A stretch of 64,000 nt of DNA. Source: Arthrobacter sp. MYb23. GTDB lineage: Bacteria; Actinomycetota; Actinomycetes; Actinomycetales; Micrococcaceae. A model generated the notes under the pieces. That model was not told where the DNA came from. It saw only the letters and a list, made by a program, of their open reading frames with translations, and made no database searches. The stretch is taken from contig NZ_PCPR01000004.1 in NCBI RefSeq assembly GCF_002979775.1, positions 1 through 64,000 on the forward strand. Direction: 5' to 3'. The number at the start of each line of letters is the position of its first letter. Within the stretch, counting starts at the first letter, position 1. A program made the position numbers and the translations under genes. Below, piece by piece: positions 35,129 to 43,073 of the stretch.

Positions 35129-36192
35129 GGGTGCGTCCTCTCTGTTTCTTGGCGGGCGTTGGTGTCAGGGCCGGGGCAAGCTGTGCCCAACTGCGCGTGG
35201 CTTCCCCGGTGCGTGCCCTTGGGGAGTTCGGCCAGGAGTTCGTCCCAGGCCCTCAGGAACTTGTTCAGTCCGTAGCGCTGCAGCGCGGCCTCGCGGGCGA
35301 TCATGCCCATGGCGTAGGCGTCGTCAGGGTAATACAGCAGCCGCCGGGCGAACCTGTGGAGGTCGTCGACGTCGTTGGAAACCAAGCCTGCGCCGTGCGG
35401 AATGGCGCGGCTCGCCTCGGTGGTAGCCAGAGCCAGGACGGGCATGCCAAGGTGCATGGCTTCCAGCAGGGCCAACCCCAATGAGGTCCAGCGGAGCGGG
35501 TGGAGGTACAACCGGCAGCGGGCCAGTTCCTGGTGGAGCTTCGGGGCGGGGACGTCGCCGGCTATGCGGAGCCTTTCCTCACTGAGGCCCAATCCCTTGA
35601 GGTTCAGGGCTTCCGGCAAAGCCTCCGTTCCCATACCGAAGACCCGCAGCGGCCCCACAGCCGCGAATCCGGGCAGGAGATCGGTTCCTGTGACCCGCCC
35701 GCGCCGGACAGGCTCATTGACCACCACACCCATTTCTTCCCGCTCCCCGGTGTACAGGGGTCCGGGATCCGGAATGCCGTGTTCAATCACCGAGCTGATT
35801 GCCGTGCCTGTGTCCCAGAAAAGCTGGTTGAAATGGGTCACGTGGACCACGGGGATGGTGCTCTGGTCCGCCAACGGGTGCAGCGTGAACGGGACGTCGC
35901 CCTTGGGGGTGTTGTGCTCGAGGTACACGGCGGCAACGTCAGCGCCCGGGCGTCGGCCCAGTGAGCGGGTCACGGCTGCGATCTCTTCAGGCCTTTGCAG
36001 GACCACAGCGTCCACGCTGCCCGGGTCCAGGGTTTCCAAGTCCACTTCCACTGCGGCGGCAGGCCACTCACGGCCACCTCGACCCAAACCCCACGCGCCG
36101 CCGTCGGCCGATTTCGGTAGCAAATACTCATGCTGGCCACGGACGAAAGCCTCCATCCATCCGCCGTGGACGTGCCACACGAGAATTCTCAT
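35125..36192 (-). CDS. Glycosyltransferase (GT-B, family 4-like)
   Basis: A 355-residue protein. The N terminus is MRILVWHVHGGWMEAFVRGQHEYLLP. The C-terminal half has a GT4-like stretch LYLHPLRWTSLGLALLEAMHLGMPVLALATTEA with a probable donor-binding Glu. ATG at 36192 overlaps the GT9 stop (ATGA); a TTG three codons earlier is rejected. Start motif and order indicate a glycosyltransferase of the same glycan. The sugar donor cannot be read from the sequence. Confidence 0.85.
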   Translation of the reverse strand: MRILVWHVHGGWMEAFVRGQHEYLLPKSADGGAWGLGRGGREWPAAAVEVDLETLDPGSVDAVVLQRPEEIAAVTRSLGRRPGADVAAVYLEHNTPKGDVPFTLHPLADQSTIPVVHVTHFNQLFWDTGTAISSVIEHGIPDPGPLYTGEREEMGVVVNEPVRRGRVTGTDLLPGFAAVGPLRVFGMGTEALPEALNLKGLGLSEERLRIAGDVPAPKLHQELARCRLYLHPLRWTSLGLALLEAMHLGMPVLALATTEASRAIPHGAGLVSNDVDDLHRFARRLLYYPDDAYAMGMIAREAALQRYGLNKFLRAWDELLAELPKGTHRGSHAQLGTACPGPDTNARQETERTHP

Positions 36193-37277
36193 GGTTTCCA
36201 AACCTTTCGTCGAGTGGACAAGGAGGACACGCCTCCCAGGAGCCGTTCAACGGCTTCCACAACCTGCTCCGGTGTTACCGAGCTCAGGCAGGGATGTCCG
36301 GGGACCGGACAAACACGGGCCCGGGAGTTCTTGCAAGGCGCCTCTTGGTCTCCCAGCAGTTCCAGCGGAACACCGTAGGGCGCCCAACGGATGGCCGGAA
36401 CCACCGGGGCGAACAGGCACACCACGGGTGTTCCCACCGCAGCGGCCAAATGGGCGGGGCCGGTATTGCCGGTGACCACGACGGCGGCTCCGGCCAGTAT
36501 CGCTGCGAGCGTCCGGAGGTTGGTTCCGCCGCCGAGGTTCCGGGCGGCAGGGCCGGCCACTGTTGCCGTGAGTGAGGTTTCGCCCGGGCCACCTGTCACC
36601 ACCACCCGGTGCCCGTACGCCTCCAAAAGTTCCACGGTTGCTGCATGGTGCAACGCGGGCCAAGCCCTCGCCGGAGCAGCGGATCCCGGGTGGACCACAA
36701 TGTACGGTCCTTCGTCAGCCAGTGCGTCAGCTACCCCTTCGGGATCCGGGCCGGAGGTGATGCGCAACTTTCCGTCGTCGCCGTCGGGCAGCACATAGCC
36801 GCCGGCCTCTGCGATGGTGAGCGCCCGGACCGCTTCGGGCTGGTCCTCCGGGAAGTCCTCACCTGGTTTTAGCCGGACGTCCAGGAGTGAGCCTGCGTAG
36901 TCCGTTGATGCGCCCGTGATCTTTGTGACGCCGGCCAGGCGCAGGAGCATCGCCAGGGGAAGCGGGGACTGGTGGAAGGACGTGAGGATAACGGCTTCCT
37001 GAATCCGCGAACTGCGGACAAAGTCGATCAGGCCCCGGGTCATCTCGTCAGTGACAGGGGGCGCCGGGTTCACAATCCACGGGCACGCCCAGGTGTGCAC
37101 TTGCGTTACTCCGGGCAACATCTCCGCAGCGCTGGATCCTTCGGGACCGCAGAGCAGAACCACATCATTGGGCCGGCTGCCATCGGGGCGACTTCCATTT
37201 GCCACGGCGCGCAGGGCAGGTCCTGAGAGTAGGACATCGCCCATGCTGTCCAAGCGGGCTACCAGGACGCGGCTCAT
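36189..37277 (-). CDS. Glycosyltransferase family 9 (heptosyltransferase-like), copy 2
   Basis: A 362-residue GT9 enzyme with VARLDSMGDVLLSGPALRAVA at 5-25, IVVHPGSAAPARAWPALHHAA in the C-terminal domain and VTGNTGPAHLAAAVGTPVVCLFAPV, the donor-site signature. The C-terminal segment has spaced Cys residues in CKNSRARVCPVPGHPCL, as in WaaF-type heptosyltransferases. It overlaps gmhB by 4 bp upstream and the next transferase by 4 bp downstream. Confidence 0.92.
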   Translation of the reverse strand: MSRVLVARLDSMGDVLLSGPALRAVANGSRPDGSRPNDVVLLCGPEGSSAAEMLPGVTQVHTWACPWIVNPAPPVTDEMTRGLIDFVRSSRIQEAVILTSFHQSPLPLAMLLRLAGVTKITGASTDYAGSLLDVRLKPGEDFPEDQPEAVRALTIAEAGGYVLPDGDDGKLRITSGPDPEGVADALADEGPYIVVHPGSAAPARAWPALHHAATVELLEAYGHRVVVTGGPGETSLTATVAGPAARNLGGGTNLRTLAAILAGAAVVVTGNTGPAHLAAAVGTPVVCLFAPVVPAIRWAPYGVPLELLGDQEAPCKNSRARVCPVPGHPCLSSVTPEQVVEAVERLLGGVSSLSTRRKVWKP

Positions 37278-37864
37278 GCAGGGGCATCCTGTTCATCCAG
37301 AGCTTTGTCCGTTTCCCCGTCCGGAGTCCAGTCCAAAGACCCGGCTAGCAGGATCTCAACGGCATGGTCCAGGTCCTGGGCCACACTGCCGGCAGCCTCG
37401 ATCTCCTCGCGGCGGATCATTTCCGTTGGCACCAACACAGCCCTGGCACCTGCAGCAGAAGCCGCTTCCATGTCCGCGCCGATGTCTCCAATGAAGGCGG
37501 CCTCCTCCGGTTTGATATCCAGGGAGTTGCACGCTTCGAGGATCATTCCCGGCTCAGGCTTGCGGCAGTTACAGCCGTCCTCCGGCCCATGCGGGCACAC
37601 TTCCCACACATCGAACGGACCCAGCAGCTGATCCACCCGCTGGTTGACGGCGTGCATCTGGTCCAACGTCAACAGCCCACGCGCAACCCCGGACTGGTTG
37701 GTCACCACTCCCGTGGCCAGCCCTGCCCGACGTACCTTTGCGAGGGCGGACAGGGCACTCTCCATGGGCCTCACCAGCTGCGGATCGCCGTTGTAGGGCA
37801 CGTCAACAACCAGTGTTCCATCGCGGTCAAACAGGACCGCCTTCAACGTTCCGGTTCCTCCCAT
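37274..37864 (-). CDS. gmhB: D-glycero-D-manno-heptose 1,7-bisphosphate 7-phosphatase
   Basis: GmhB removes the C7 phosphate from the heptose bisphosphate made by HldE. The 196-residue HAD-IIIA protein has the catalytic FDRDGTLV (Asp nucleophile and acid/base), VTNQSG, a zinc loop CPHGPEDGCNCRKP and IGDIGADMEAASAAGA. ATG at 37864 is used. A TTG five codons later, with GGAGG before it, would give the more family-like start LKAVLFDRDG. It heads the overlapping operon gmhB-GT9-GT-GT4-gmhA-hldE2. Confidence 0.93.
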   Translation of the reverse strand: MGGTGTLKAVLFDRDGTLVVDVPYNGDPQLVRPMESALSALAKVRRAGLATGVVTNQSGVARGLLTLDQMHAVNQRVDQLLGPFDVWEVCPHGPEDGCNCRKPEPGMILEACNSLDIKPEEAAFIGDIGADMEAASAAGARAVLVPTEMIRREEIEAAGSVAQDLDHAVEILLAGSLDWTPDGETDKALDEQDAPA

Positions 37865-37949
37865 ACCCGCAACGTGCCCAGTTCTCCGGACGCTAAACAG
37901 TGCGGCCGCGAGAAGTTTCGTGCGGCTAGACTCCTAGCGGGAGGCCACC

Positions 37950-38912
37950 ATGGACACAGCTTTGGACAGTCACAACAACAACGATCAGCCCCTTCTGCTG
38001 GCCTTGCGCGCCCTGAAATTGGGAGATTTGCTGGTTGCCGTCCCGGCGCTCCGGGGTTTGAGCCGGGCGTTCCCCGAGCACCGGATTCTCTACGCCGCAC
38101 CCGCTTGGATCGCCGAGGCTTTGGAGCTTGTGGGCGGCATTCACCACCTGCCAACCCCTGGGCTCGACGCTCCCCTGACCGTCCCGCGTGGAGCCGTGGA
38201 CATCGCCGTCAACCTCCACGGAAACGGGGCCGAAAGCCGTTTACGGATTGCAGAACTCCAAGCCAGCCGTGTAGTGGCGCATGCTTCCAACGGCACTGAC
38301 GGGCCGGAGTGGACCACCGGCATCCCGGAACGCGAGCGCTGGACGCGGCTGCTCACCTGGCACGGCATCGATGCCGACCCTTTGGACTACCGTCTGAACC
38401 GTCCCGCCGTTCCGGCGCAGCGTCCCGGCGCCACGGTAATACATGTGGGGGCGGCCTACGGCAGCAGGCTGTGGCCGGTGGAGCGGTTCGCGGAGGTTGC
38501 CGCGGAACTGACTGCGGCCGGCCATGATGTGGTGCTCACAGGTGGCACGTCCGAGCGCGGGCGCGCTGAGGATACGGCCGCCTTGGCCAAGCTCAAAGGA
38601 GCAAACCTCGACGACGGACTGCTGGCCGGGCGGCAAGGGCTGGCCGAGTTTGCGGCCACCATAGCCGACGCCCGCCTTGTGGTTTCCGCCGATACCGGCG
38701 CCGCGCATCTGGCGTCCGCTTACGAACGCCCGTCGGTGGTGCTGTTCGGCCCCGCGCCCGCGGAAGAGTGGGGACCGCCGCCCGGACCGCATGTGGTGCT
38801 GACCGCCGTCGGACTCCGCCGTGGTGATGTGTTCTCAGCCGATCCTGATCCTGCGCTCTTGGCCGTCAGCGTCCGCGACGTTTTGGATGCCGTGGAGGGT
38901 CTGCGCTGCTAG
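37950..38912 (+). CDS. Glycosyltransferase family 9 (heptosyltransferase-like), copy 3
   Basis: A 320-residue GT9 protein with LALRALKLGDLLVAVPALRGLSRAFPEHRI at about 17-46, VIHVGAAYGSRLWPVERFAEVAAEL and VSADTGAAHLASAYERPSVVLFGPA. GGGAGG lies 6 nt before ATG 37950. It is divergent from gmhB (85 bp between starts), so a shared control region is likely. It is shorter than the other two GT9s, has no Cys cluster, and may accept a different substrate. Confidence 0.9.
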   Translation: MDTALDSHNNNDQPLLLALRALKLGDLLVAVPALRGLSRAFPEHRILYAAPAWIAEALELVGGIHHLPTPGLDAPLTVPRGAVDIAVNLHGNGAESRLRIAELQASRVVAHASNGTDGPEWTTGIPERERWTRLLTWHGIDADPLDYRLNRPAVPAQRPGATVIHVGAAYGSRLWPVERFAEVAAELTAAGHDVVLTGGTSERGRAEDTAALAKLKGANLDDGLLAGRQGLAEFAATIADARLVVSADTGAAHLASAYERPSVVLFGPAPAEEWGPPPGPHVVLTAVGLRRGDVFSADPDPALLAVSVRDVLDAVEGLRC

Positions 38913-38946
38913 TTGGCGCTGCTGTGCGCGGTCATGGGTCCCTGTT

Positions 38947-39723
38947 TTACGGTGCCGTCCCGTCCCGCAGGTGGGCTTCTTCCTCCAACAGTTGCGTTTG
39001 GAGGGACACCAGGATCTTGGAGAGCTTGCGCGACACCTGCATCTGCGACATTCCCAACGCCTCCGCGATAGTGGACTGCGTTTCCTCGCGGTAATAGCGG
39101 CGGTACAGCAAATGCCGGTCCTCTGCGCTCAGGCTGCGGATGGCGTTCCGCAGAGCCAGCACGTCCTCGAGCCGGTCTGTAGGGCATCCGAAAGCTGAAA
39201 GCGCACCCTGGAGGCCGTCACGCCCATCGGACGTCGGGGCGTCAAGGGAATCCGGTCGCTTGCTGGTGCCTGCCATCAGCGCTTCGCGGACCTGACACGG
39301 TTCAAGATGCAGATCTTCGGCCACCTCCTCCGGCGAAGGGGTGCGCTGCAGAGTTTGGGTCAGTTCCTCCGTCCGGGCCAGCACTTGGCGGCGGATGTCC
39401 TGGATGGTCCGCGGAGGGCGCACCACCCAGCAATGATCACGGAGGTAGCGCTTAACCTCCCCGGCGATGGTGGGGGCGGCGTAAGCGGGAAAGCTCACGC
39501 CTTTGGACTCGTCGAAGCCGCGGGAGGCCTTGATGAGGCCCATGTACGCGACCTGCCTGACGTCGTCGAGGTCGTGAGTGTGGGCGGAGTATCTGGCGGC
39601 AATGGACTTGGCCAGATTGAGGTGGTCCAGGACCAGGCTGTCCTGGAAACTCTGCCGAATGCTGCCTTCGGGTTTGCATGCGGCCGTCCGTGCAGGGACG
39701 TTGAGGGGTCGGGTTTGACGCAT
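38947..39723 (-). CDS. SigF/SigB-like sigma-70 family factor
   Basis: A 258-residue alternative sigma factor. Region 2 has HDLDDVRQVAYMGLIKASRGFDESKGVSFPAYAAPTIAGEVKRYLRD followed by WVVRPPRTIQDIRR, typical of the SigB/SigF group. Region 3 has TPSPEEVAEDLHLEPCQVREAL, and region 4 has TIAEALGMSQMQVSRKLSKIL (helix-turn-helix). ATG at 39723 (MRQTRPL) is preferred over a TTG three codons earlier. No RsbW/RsbV-type partner genes are adjacent. It ends 34 bp from the convergent GT9 gene. Confidence 0.88.
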   Translation of the reverse strand: MRQTRPLNVPARTAACKPEGSIRQSFQDSLVLDHLNLAKSIAARYSAHTHDLDDVRQVAYMGLIKASRGFDESKGVSFPAYAAPTIAGEVKRYLRDHCWVVRPPRTIQDIRRQVLARTEELTQTLQRTPSPEEVAEDLHLEPCQVREALMAGTSKRPDSLDAPTSDGRDGLQGALSAFGCPTDRLEDVLALRNAIRSLSAEDRHLLYRRYYREETQSTIAEALGMSQMQVSRKLSKILVSLQTQLLEEEAHLRDGTAP

Positions 39724-39862
39724 GGGCTTCAATTCTTAACCGACTGGAGAGGGTGAGCCCACGGCAAGACTCCTTAAAAAGGAAAGCACACTTACTATTG
39801 GCTTTCAACGGGTCCACGGGGTTAGTCTCGAAAGGTACCCACATCAGGGATCGGAGTTCCCC

Positions 39863-40603
39863 ATGGAAGACCCGCAGCTCGCCGAGCCCACCTCAGTGGT
39901 GGCCGAAATTCAGGACCTGCTGCTCGATTCTCCTGACGTTGAAGCGTTCCTGGAGGAGCTCGCCAGACACTCAGCCGGCATGTTCAGCACCCCTGGCAAC
40001 GAGGTTTACTGTGGCATCACCCTGATGCGGCATCACTCCGCAGGGACGGTGGCAAGCAGCAGCGAGCGCGCCCGGATACTGGATGAATTGCAGTACAACT
40101 TCGACGACGGACCGTGCCTCCGCGCCTGCCGTGAAGTCACCCAAGTGCACATACCGGATTTCGCCAAGGACAACACTTGGCCGGAGTACAACAAGATCGT
40201 CACCGAAAACGGCATACGGTCCGTCCTGGCCGTACCGTTCCCCCTCAGCGAAGATGCTGCCAGGGCGGGACTCAACCTCTACTCCGAACATGCCAACGCC
40301 TTTGATCAAGCCGCTGTGCAACGCGCCAACGACTACGTCCAGCAGGCATCCAAAGGCCTGCGCCTGGCCGTGTTGATTGCCGAACACAGCCAGACCGCCA
40401 ACAACCTGCGGGCAGCCATGGAATCCCGCACCGTGATCGACGTGGCAACCGGCATCATCATTGCCCAGAACCGCTGCACCCAACAGGAGGCTATGGAACT
40501 CATCAAGAAGGCCTCCAGCAACCGGAACGTCAAGCTACGTGCGGTGGCGCAGGCCATCGTTGAATCCGCAGGCGGAGGGCCGGTTCAGACGTACTTCAAG
40601 TAA
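39863..40603 (+). CDS. GAF and ANTAR domain regulator
   Basis: A 246-residue cytosolic protein. A GAF sensor domain occupies about 15-165 (ELQYNFDDGPCLRACREVTQVHIPDF). The C-terminal ANTAR RNA-binding domain is about 178-235 with LRAAMESRTVIDVATGIIIAQNRCTQQEAMELIKKASSNRNVKLR. ANTAR proteins usually bind paired hexanucleotide RNA loops to prevent termination. It is divergent from the sigma factor gene (139 bp), which suggests a shared stress-control role, but no target is visible here. Confidence 0.92.
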   Translation: MEDPQLAEPTSVVAEIQDLLLDSPDVEAFLEELARHSAGMFSTPGNEVYCGITLMRHHSAGTVASSSERARILDELQYNFDDGPCLRACREVTQVHIPDFAKDNTWPEYNKIVTENGIRSVLAVPFPLSEDAARAGLNLYSEHANAFDQAAVQRANDYVQQASKGLRLAVLIAEHSQTANNLRAAMESRTVIDVATGIIIAQNRCTQQEAMELIKKASSNRNVKLRAVAQAIVESAGGGPVQTYFK

Positions 40604-40629
40604 CTTCGCTTGAGGTGACAGCCCGGCGG

Positions 40630-41025
40630 CTAGGCCTGCATCGCGCCGATGATGGAGCCCATGACCGTGAAAGTGACCACGTTGTAACTGCCGTTAATGG
40701 CGAACAGCGTCAGGCTACGGCGCTCGAACAGATAGTTGACGCCCAGCGCCGTTGCTACCCATCCCAATCCAGCGGCCAAGCCGGCAAAGGTTCCGAACGC
40801 GAAGCCGCCGCCACCAATGAACGCTGCCAGGAAAACGGCCATCACCACGGCAAGGATGAACGACCCCACAAAGACTCGTGCCGTTCCGGACTTCAGTTGC
40901 TCATCGCTGACACCCGCCGCCTTTTGCCACGGCTTGGCGAACAGCAGCGAGTACCAAAGCCCACCCACCACGAAAGTGGCTAGCGCAGCCAACAACACCG
41001 CAAGCCAATTGATCTGAAGGTCCAT
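40630..41025 (-). CDS. DUF1761 membrane protein
   Basis: A 131-residue protein with four transmembrane helices and the DUF1761 N-terminal pattern INWLAVLLAALATFVVGGLWYSLLFAKPW followed by GVSDEQL. No catalytic motif is seen. Function is unknown for the family. It lies alone between the convergent GAF-ANTAR gene and the AraC-type gene, leftward, 83 bp after the latter. Confidence 0.85.
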   Translation of the reverse strand: MDLQINWLAVLLAALATFVVGGLWYSLLFAKPWQKAAGVSDEQLKSGTARVFVGSFILAVVMAVFLAAFIGGGGFAFGTFAGLAAGLGWVATALGVNYLFERRSLTLFAINGSYNVVTFTVMGSIIGAMQA

Positions 41026-41108
41026 TGAGGGGTCCTCTCCAAGGTGTGCAAGTTCCTGAATGCACCGTACGCCCGGGAAAGAGTGGGGTCTTGTATAAAA
41101 CCCGCAGG

Positions 41109-41948
41109 TTATCGGGTGACTTCCTCCAGCGGCACGAAAGTGGCGTACTCAGCACCGTAACTCTGCACCACCTCCAGATACTCCGTGGGCGTGAAGCCGC
41201 TGAAGCGCCTAAAAGCCCGGATCAGGTGCGGCTGATCGTAGTAATCGGCCAGGTTCAGAAGCTCACGGCCCGGCACCGCGCCTTTGGGCAGCGCTGCCGC
41301 CTGGTTGACGATCCTGTTGAATCTGCACACGTCCGAGTAAGCCTTGGCGGTGATCCCGCAGTCCCGCATCATGACTCGCTCCAAGGTGGAGGCGCTAACC
41401 CCCAGCCCTGCCGCCAGGACGCTGATCTCCACGTCTTCCTTGGCAAGGGTTTCGACAGCCTGCATGGTCCTCGGGTCCGCTCGGTAGCCAGGCCTGATCT
41501 GTTGTTCCAAGAACCCTGCCAGGGCCGCGAATGCTTGCCCGGGTTCAGCGTCCGTTAGATGCGAGCGCAGTTCCGTAAAGCCCGGGAAGATGCTCTCGGC
41601 ATCCACCACGCGGTTTTGAAACCCCGACGGCGGCTGGCTGGTGAACGCTGCAAGGCCATAGGGAGTCAGGCGGGCACCAACGTTGAAGAGTTGATCCGGA
41701 TTCTCACTGATGATGTAGCTGCCCTGCAGGCCGGCATAAAAACCTGTGGCCACTTCCGTTGCCGTGGGTTCGCCGGCGTTTCCGGAAGGTCTGATGAGGC
41801 GGTACGGCTCCGAGAGGTTGAGAATCAGATGCGATTCCGGTCCGGGGAGGATTTTCTCGTACCGGGCCTGAGGCTGGGCGCGGACGAACCATAGCCGGGT
41901 GACAAACGGCTGCAACCCCGGCGGCGCGGGACTCTCTTCGTAGAACAC
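41109..41948 (-). CDS. AraC-family transcriptional regulator
   Basis: A 279-residue protein. The N-terminal ~170 residues form a ligand-type domain with YEKILPGPESHLILNLSEPYRLI. The C terminus has the AraC/XylS double helix-turn-helix with ISVLAAGLGVSASTLERVM and LADYYDQPHLIRAFRRFSGFTPTEYLE. GTG at 41948 is the start. It may control its downstream neighbour DUF1761 or itself. The effector is unknown. Confidence 0.9.
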   Translation of the reverse strand: MFYEESPAPPGLQPFVTRLWFVRAQPQARYEKILPGPESHLILNLSEPYRLIRPSGNAGEPTATEVATGFYAGLQGSYIISENPDQLFNVGARLTPYGLAAFTSQPPSGFQNRVVDAESIFPGFTELRSHLTDAEPGQAFAALAGFLEQQIRPGYRADPRTMQAVETLAKEDVEISVLAAGLGVSASTLERVMMRDCGITAKAYSDVCRFNRIVNQAAALPKGAVPGRELLNLADYYDQPHLIRAFRRFSGFTPTEYLEVVQSYGAEYATFVPLEEVTR

Positions 41949-42007
41949 AGCCCCAGTCTAGGCAGCACCCAAGAACTCCGGTGCTGCCGACTGAGGCGAG
42001 TGGGCTG

Positions 42008-42853
42008 TTACAGCAGGTTGCGCAATACGTGTGCCGCGCCGTCGTCGAGCACTGAGGCGGTGACCTCATCCGCAACGGCGATTACTTCATCGGGAGCCTG
42101 GCCCATGGCAATGCCCCGGCCTGCCCAGGTGAGCATCTCGATGTCGTTGCGGCCATCGCCAACGGCAACCGTGTTGGCAAGGTCTGTGCCGAGCTTGTGG
42201 CGCAGGACCTCCAGTGCACTTGCCTTGGTCACGCCCTCGGCAGCGATGTCCAGCCAAGCCGTCCACCCCACCGAGTAGGTCACGCCGGAAAGTCCGATGT
42301 GCCTGATGGCCTCGTTGAACTCGTCCGAAGTATTTTCGCTGCTGAAGACCACTACGCGAACTGCTGTGGCATCCAACATGGTCTGGAAGTCGACGCCGAT
42401 GGACTCCACGCCGAAACTGGCGTCCTGAAAACGCTCCGTGGAGAGGAAATTTCCGTCCTCATCTTCCAGCGCGTACTTGGCGTTGGGCAGCCGTTCACAC
42501 AGGGCCTTCAGAGCAGGCGCAGGATCGAAAGTTGCCTTGTGGATGATCTCGTAGCCCTTCTCCAACGAGGGATCCAGGCGAAGGGTCACACCGCCGTTGC
42601 AGCACACAGCGTAGCCTCGCTCGAGACCGATCTGCTGGATGATGGGAAGCGTCGCGTTGAGCGAACGACCCGTGGCAATCATGACGTCGTGACCTTCGGC
42701 AACCACCGCTTGCGCAGCGGAGCGAACAGCCGGGGACATGTGGCCATCGTGGTCCACAAGTGTGCCGTCGACATCCAAGGCGATCATGAGCTTGTTGTTG
42801 TTATTTGGCTGGTCATCGATGCCAGCAACTGGAGTATCAGTCAAAATAGTCAT
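42008..42853 (-). CDS. Cof-type HAD phosphatase
   Basis: A 281-residue HAD-IIB hydrolase with ALDVDGTLVDHDG (nucleophile Asp), ATGRSLNATLPI (motif II Thr/Ser) and the acidic motif VGDGRNDIEMLTWAGRGIAMG. The cap domain lies between. It dephosphorylates small phosphometabolites such as sugar phosphates or nucleotides; the substrate is not readable. ATG at 42853. Confidence 0.92.
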   Translation of the reverse strand: MTILTDTPVAGIDDQPNNNNKLMIALDVDGTLVDHDGHMSPAVRSAAQAVVAEGHDVMIATGRSLNATLPIIQQIGLERGYAVCCNGGVTLRLDPSLEKGYEIIHKATFDPAPALKALCERLPNAKYALEDEDGNFLSTERFQDASFGVESIGVDFQTMLDATAVRVVVFSSENTSDEFNEAIRHIGLSGVTYSVGWTAWLDIAAEGVTKASALEVLRHKLGTDLANTVAVGDGRNDIEMLTWAGRGIAMGQAPDEVIAVADEVTASVLDDGAAHVLRNLL

Positions 42854-42905
42854 ACTTACAGTAGAGCAGACACCTCCGACGCTGAACTAGGACCGGCGCC
42901 ACAGC

Positions 42906-43022
42906 TGTGGATTAACGGACGGTGAATACTGGTGGCGCCTCACACCTTGTCCCGGACTTCTCACCCCCGCATCCACGGGTGATTTGTCCACATAACGGTG
43001 AATAACCGGGGCACTATCCACA
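42906..43022. promoter_or_regulatory. Cluster of three DnaA-box-like 9-mers
   Basis: Three sites each differ from TTATCCACA by one base: TAATCCACA on the minus strand (42906-42914), TTGTCCACA (42984-42992) and CTATCCACA (43014-43022). They lie within 117 bp upstream of the second AbiEi-like gene. They could be a DnaA-binding or titration site, or chance. No dnaA, dnaN or AT-rich unwinding element is nearby, so this is not an origin. Confidence 0.35.
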
Positions 43023-43073
43023 TAGCCCCACTCAGTGCCAGCCAACTGATCCCCCGCACAGCAACAGTGGTGC

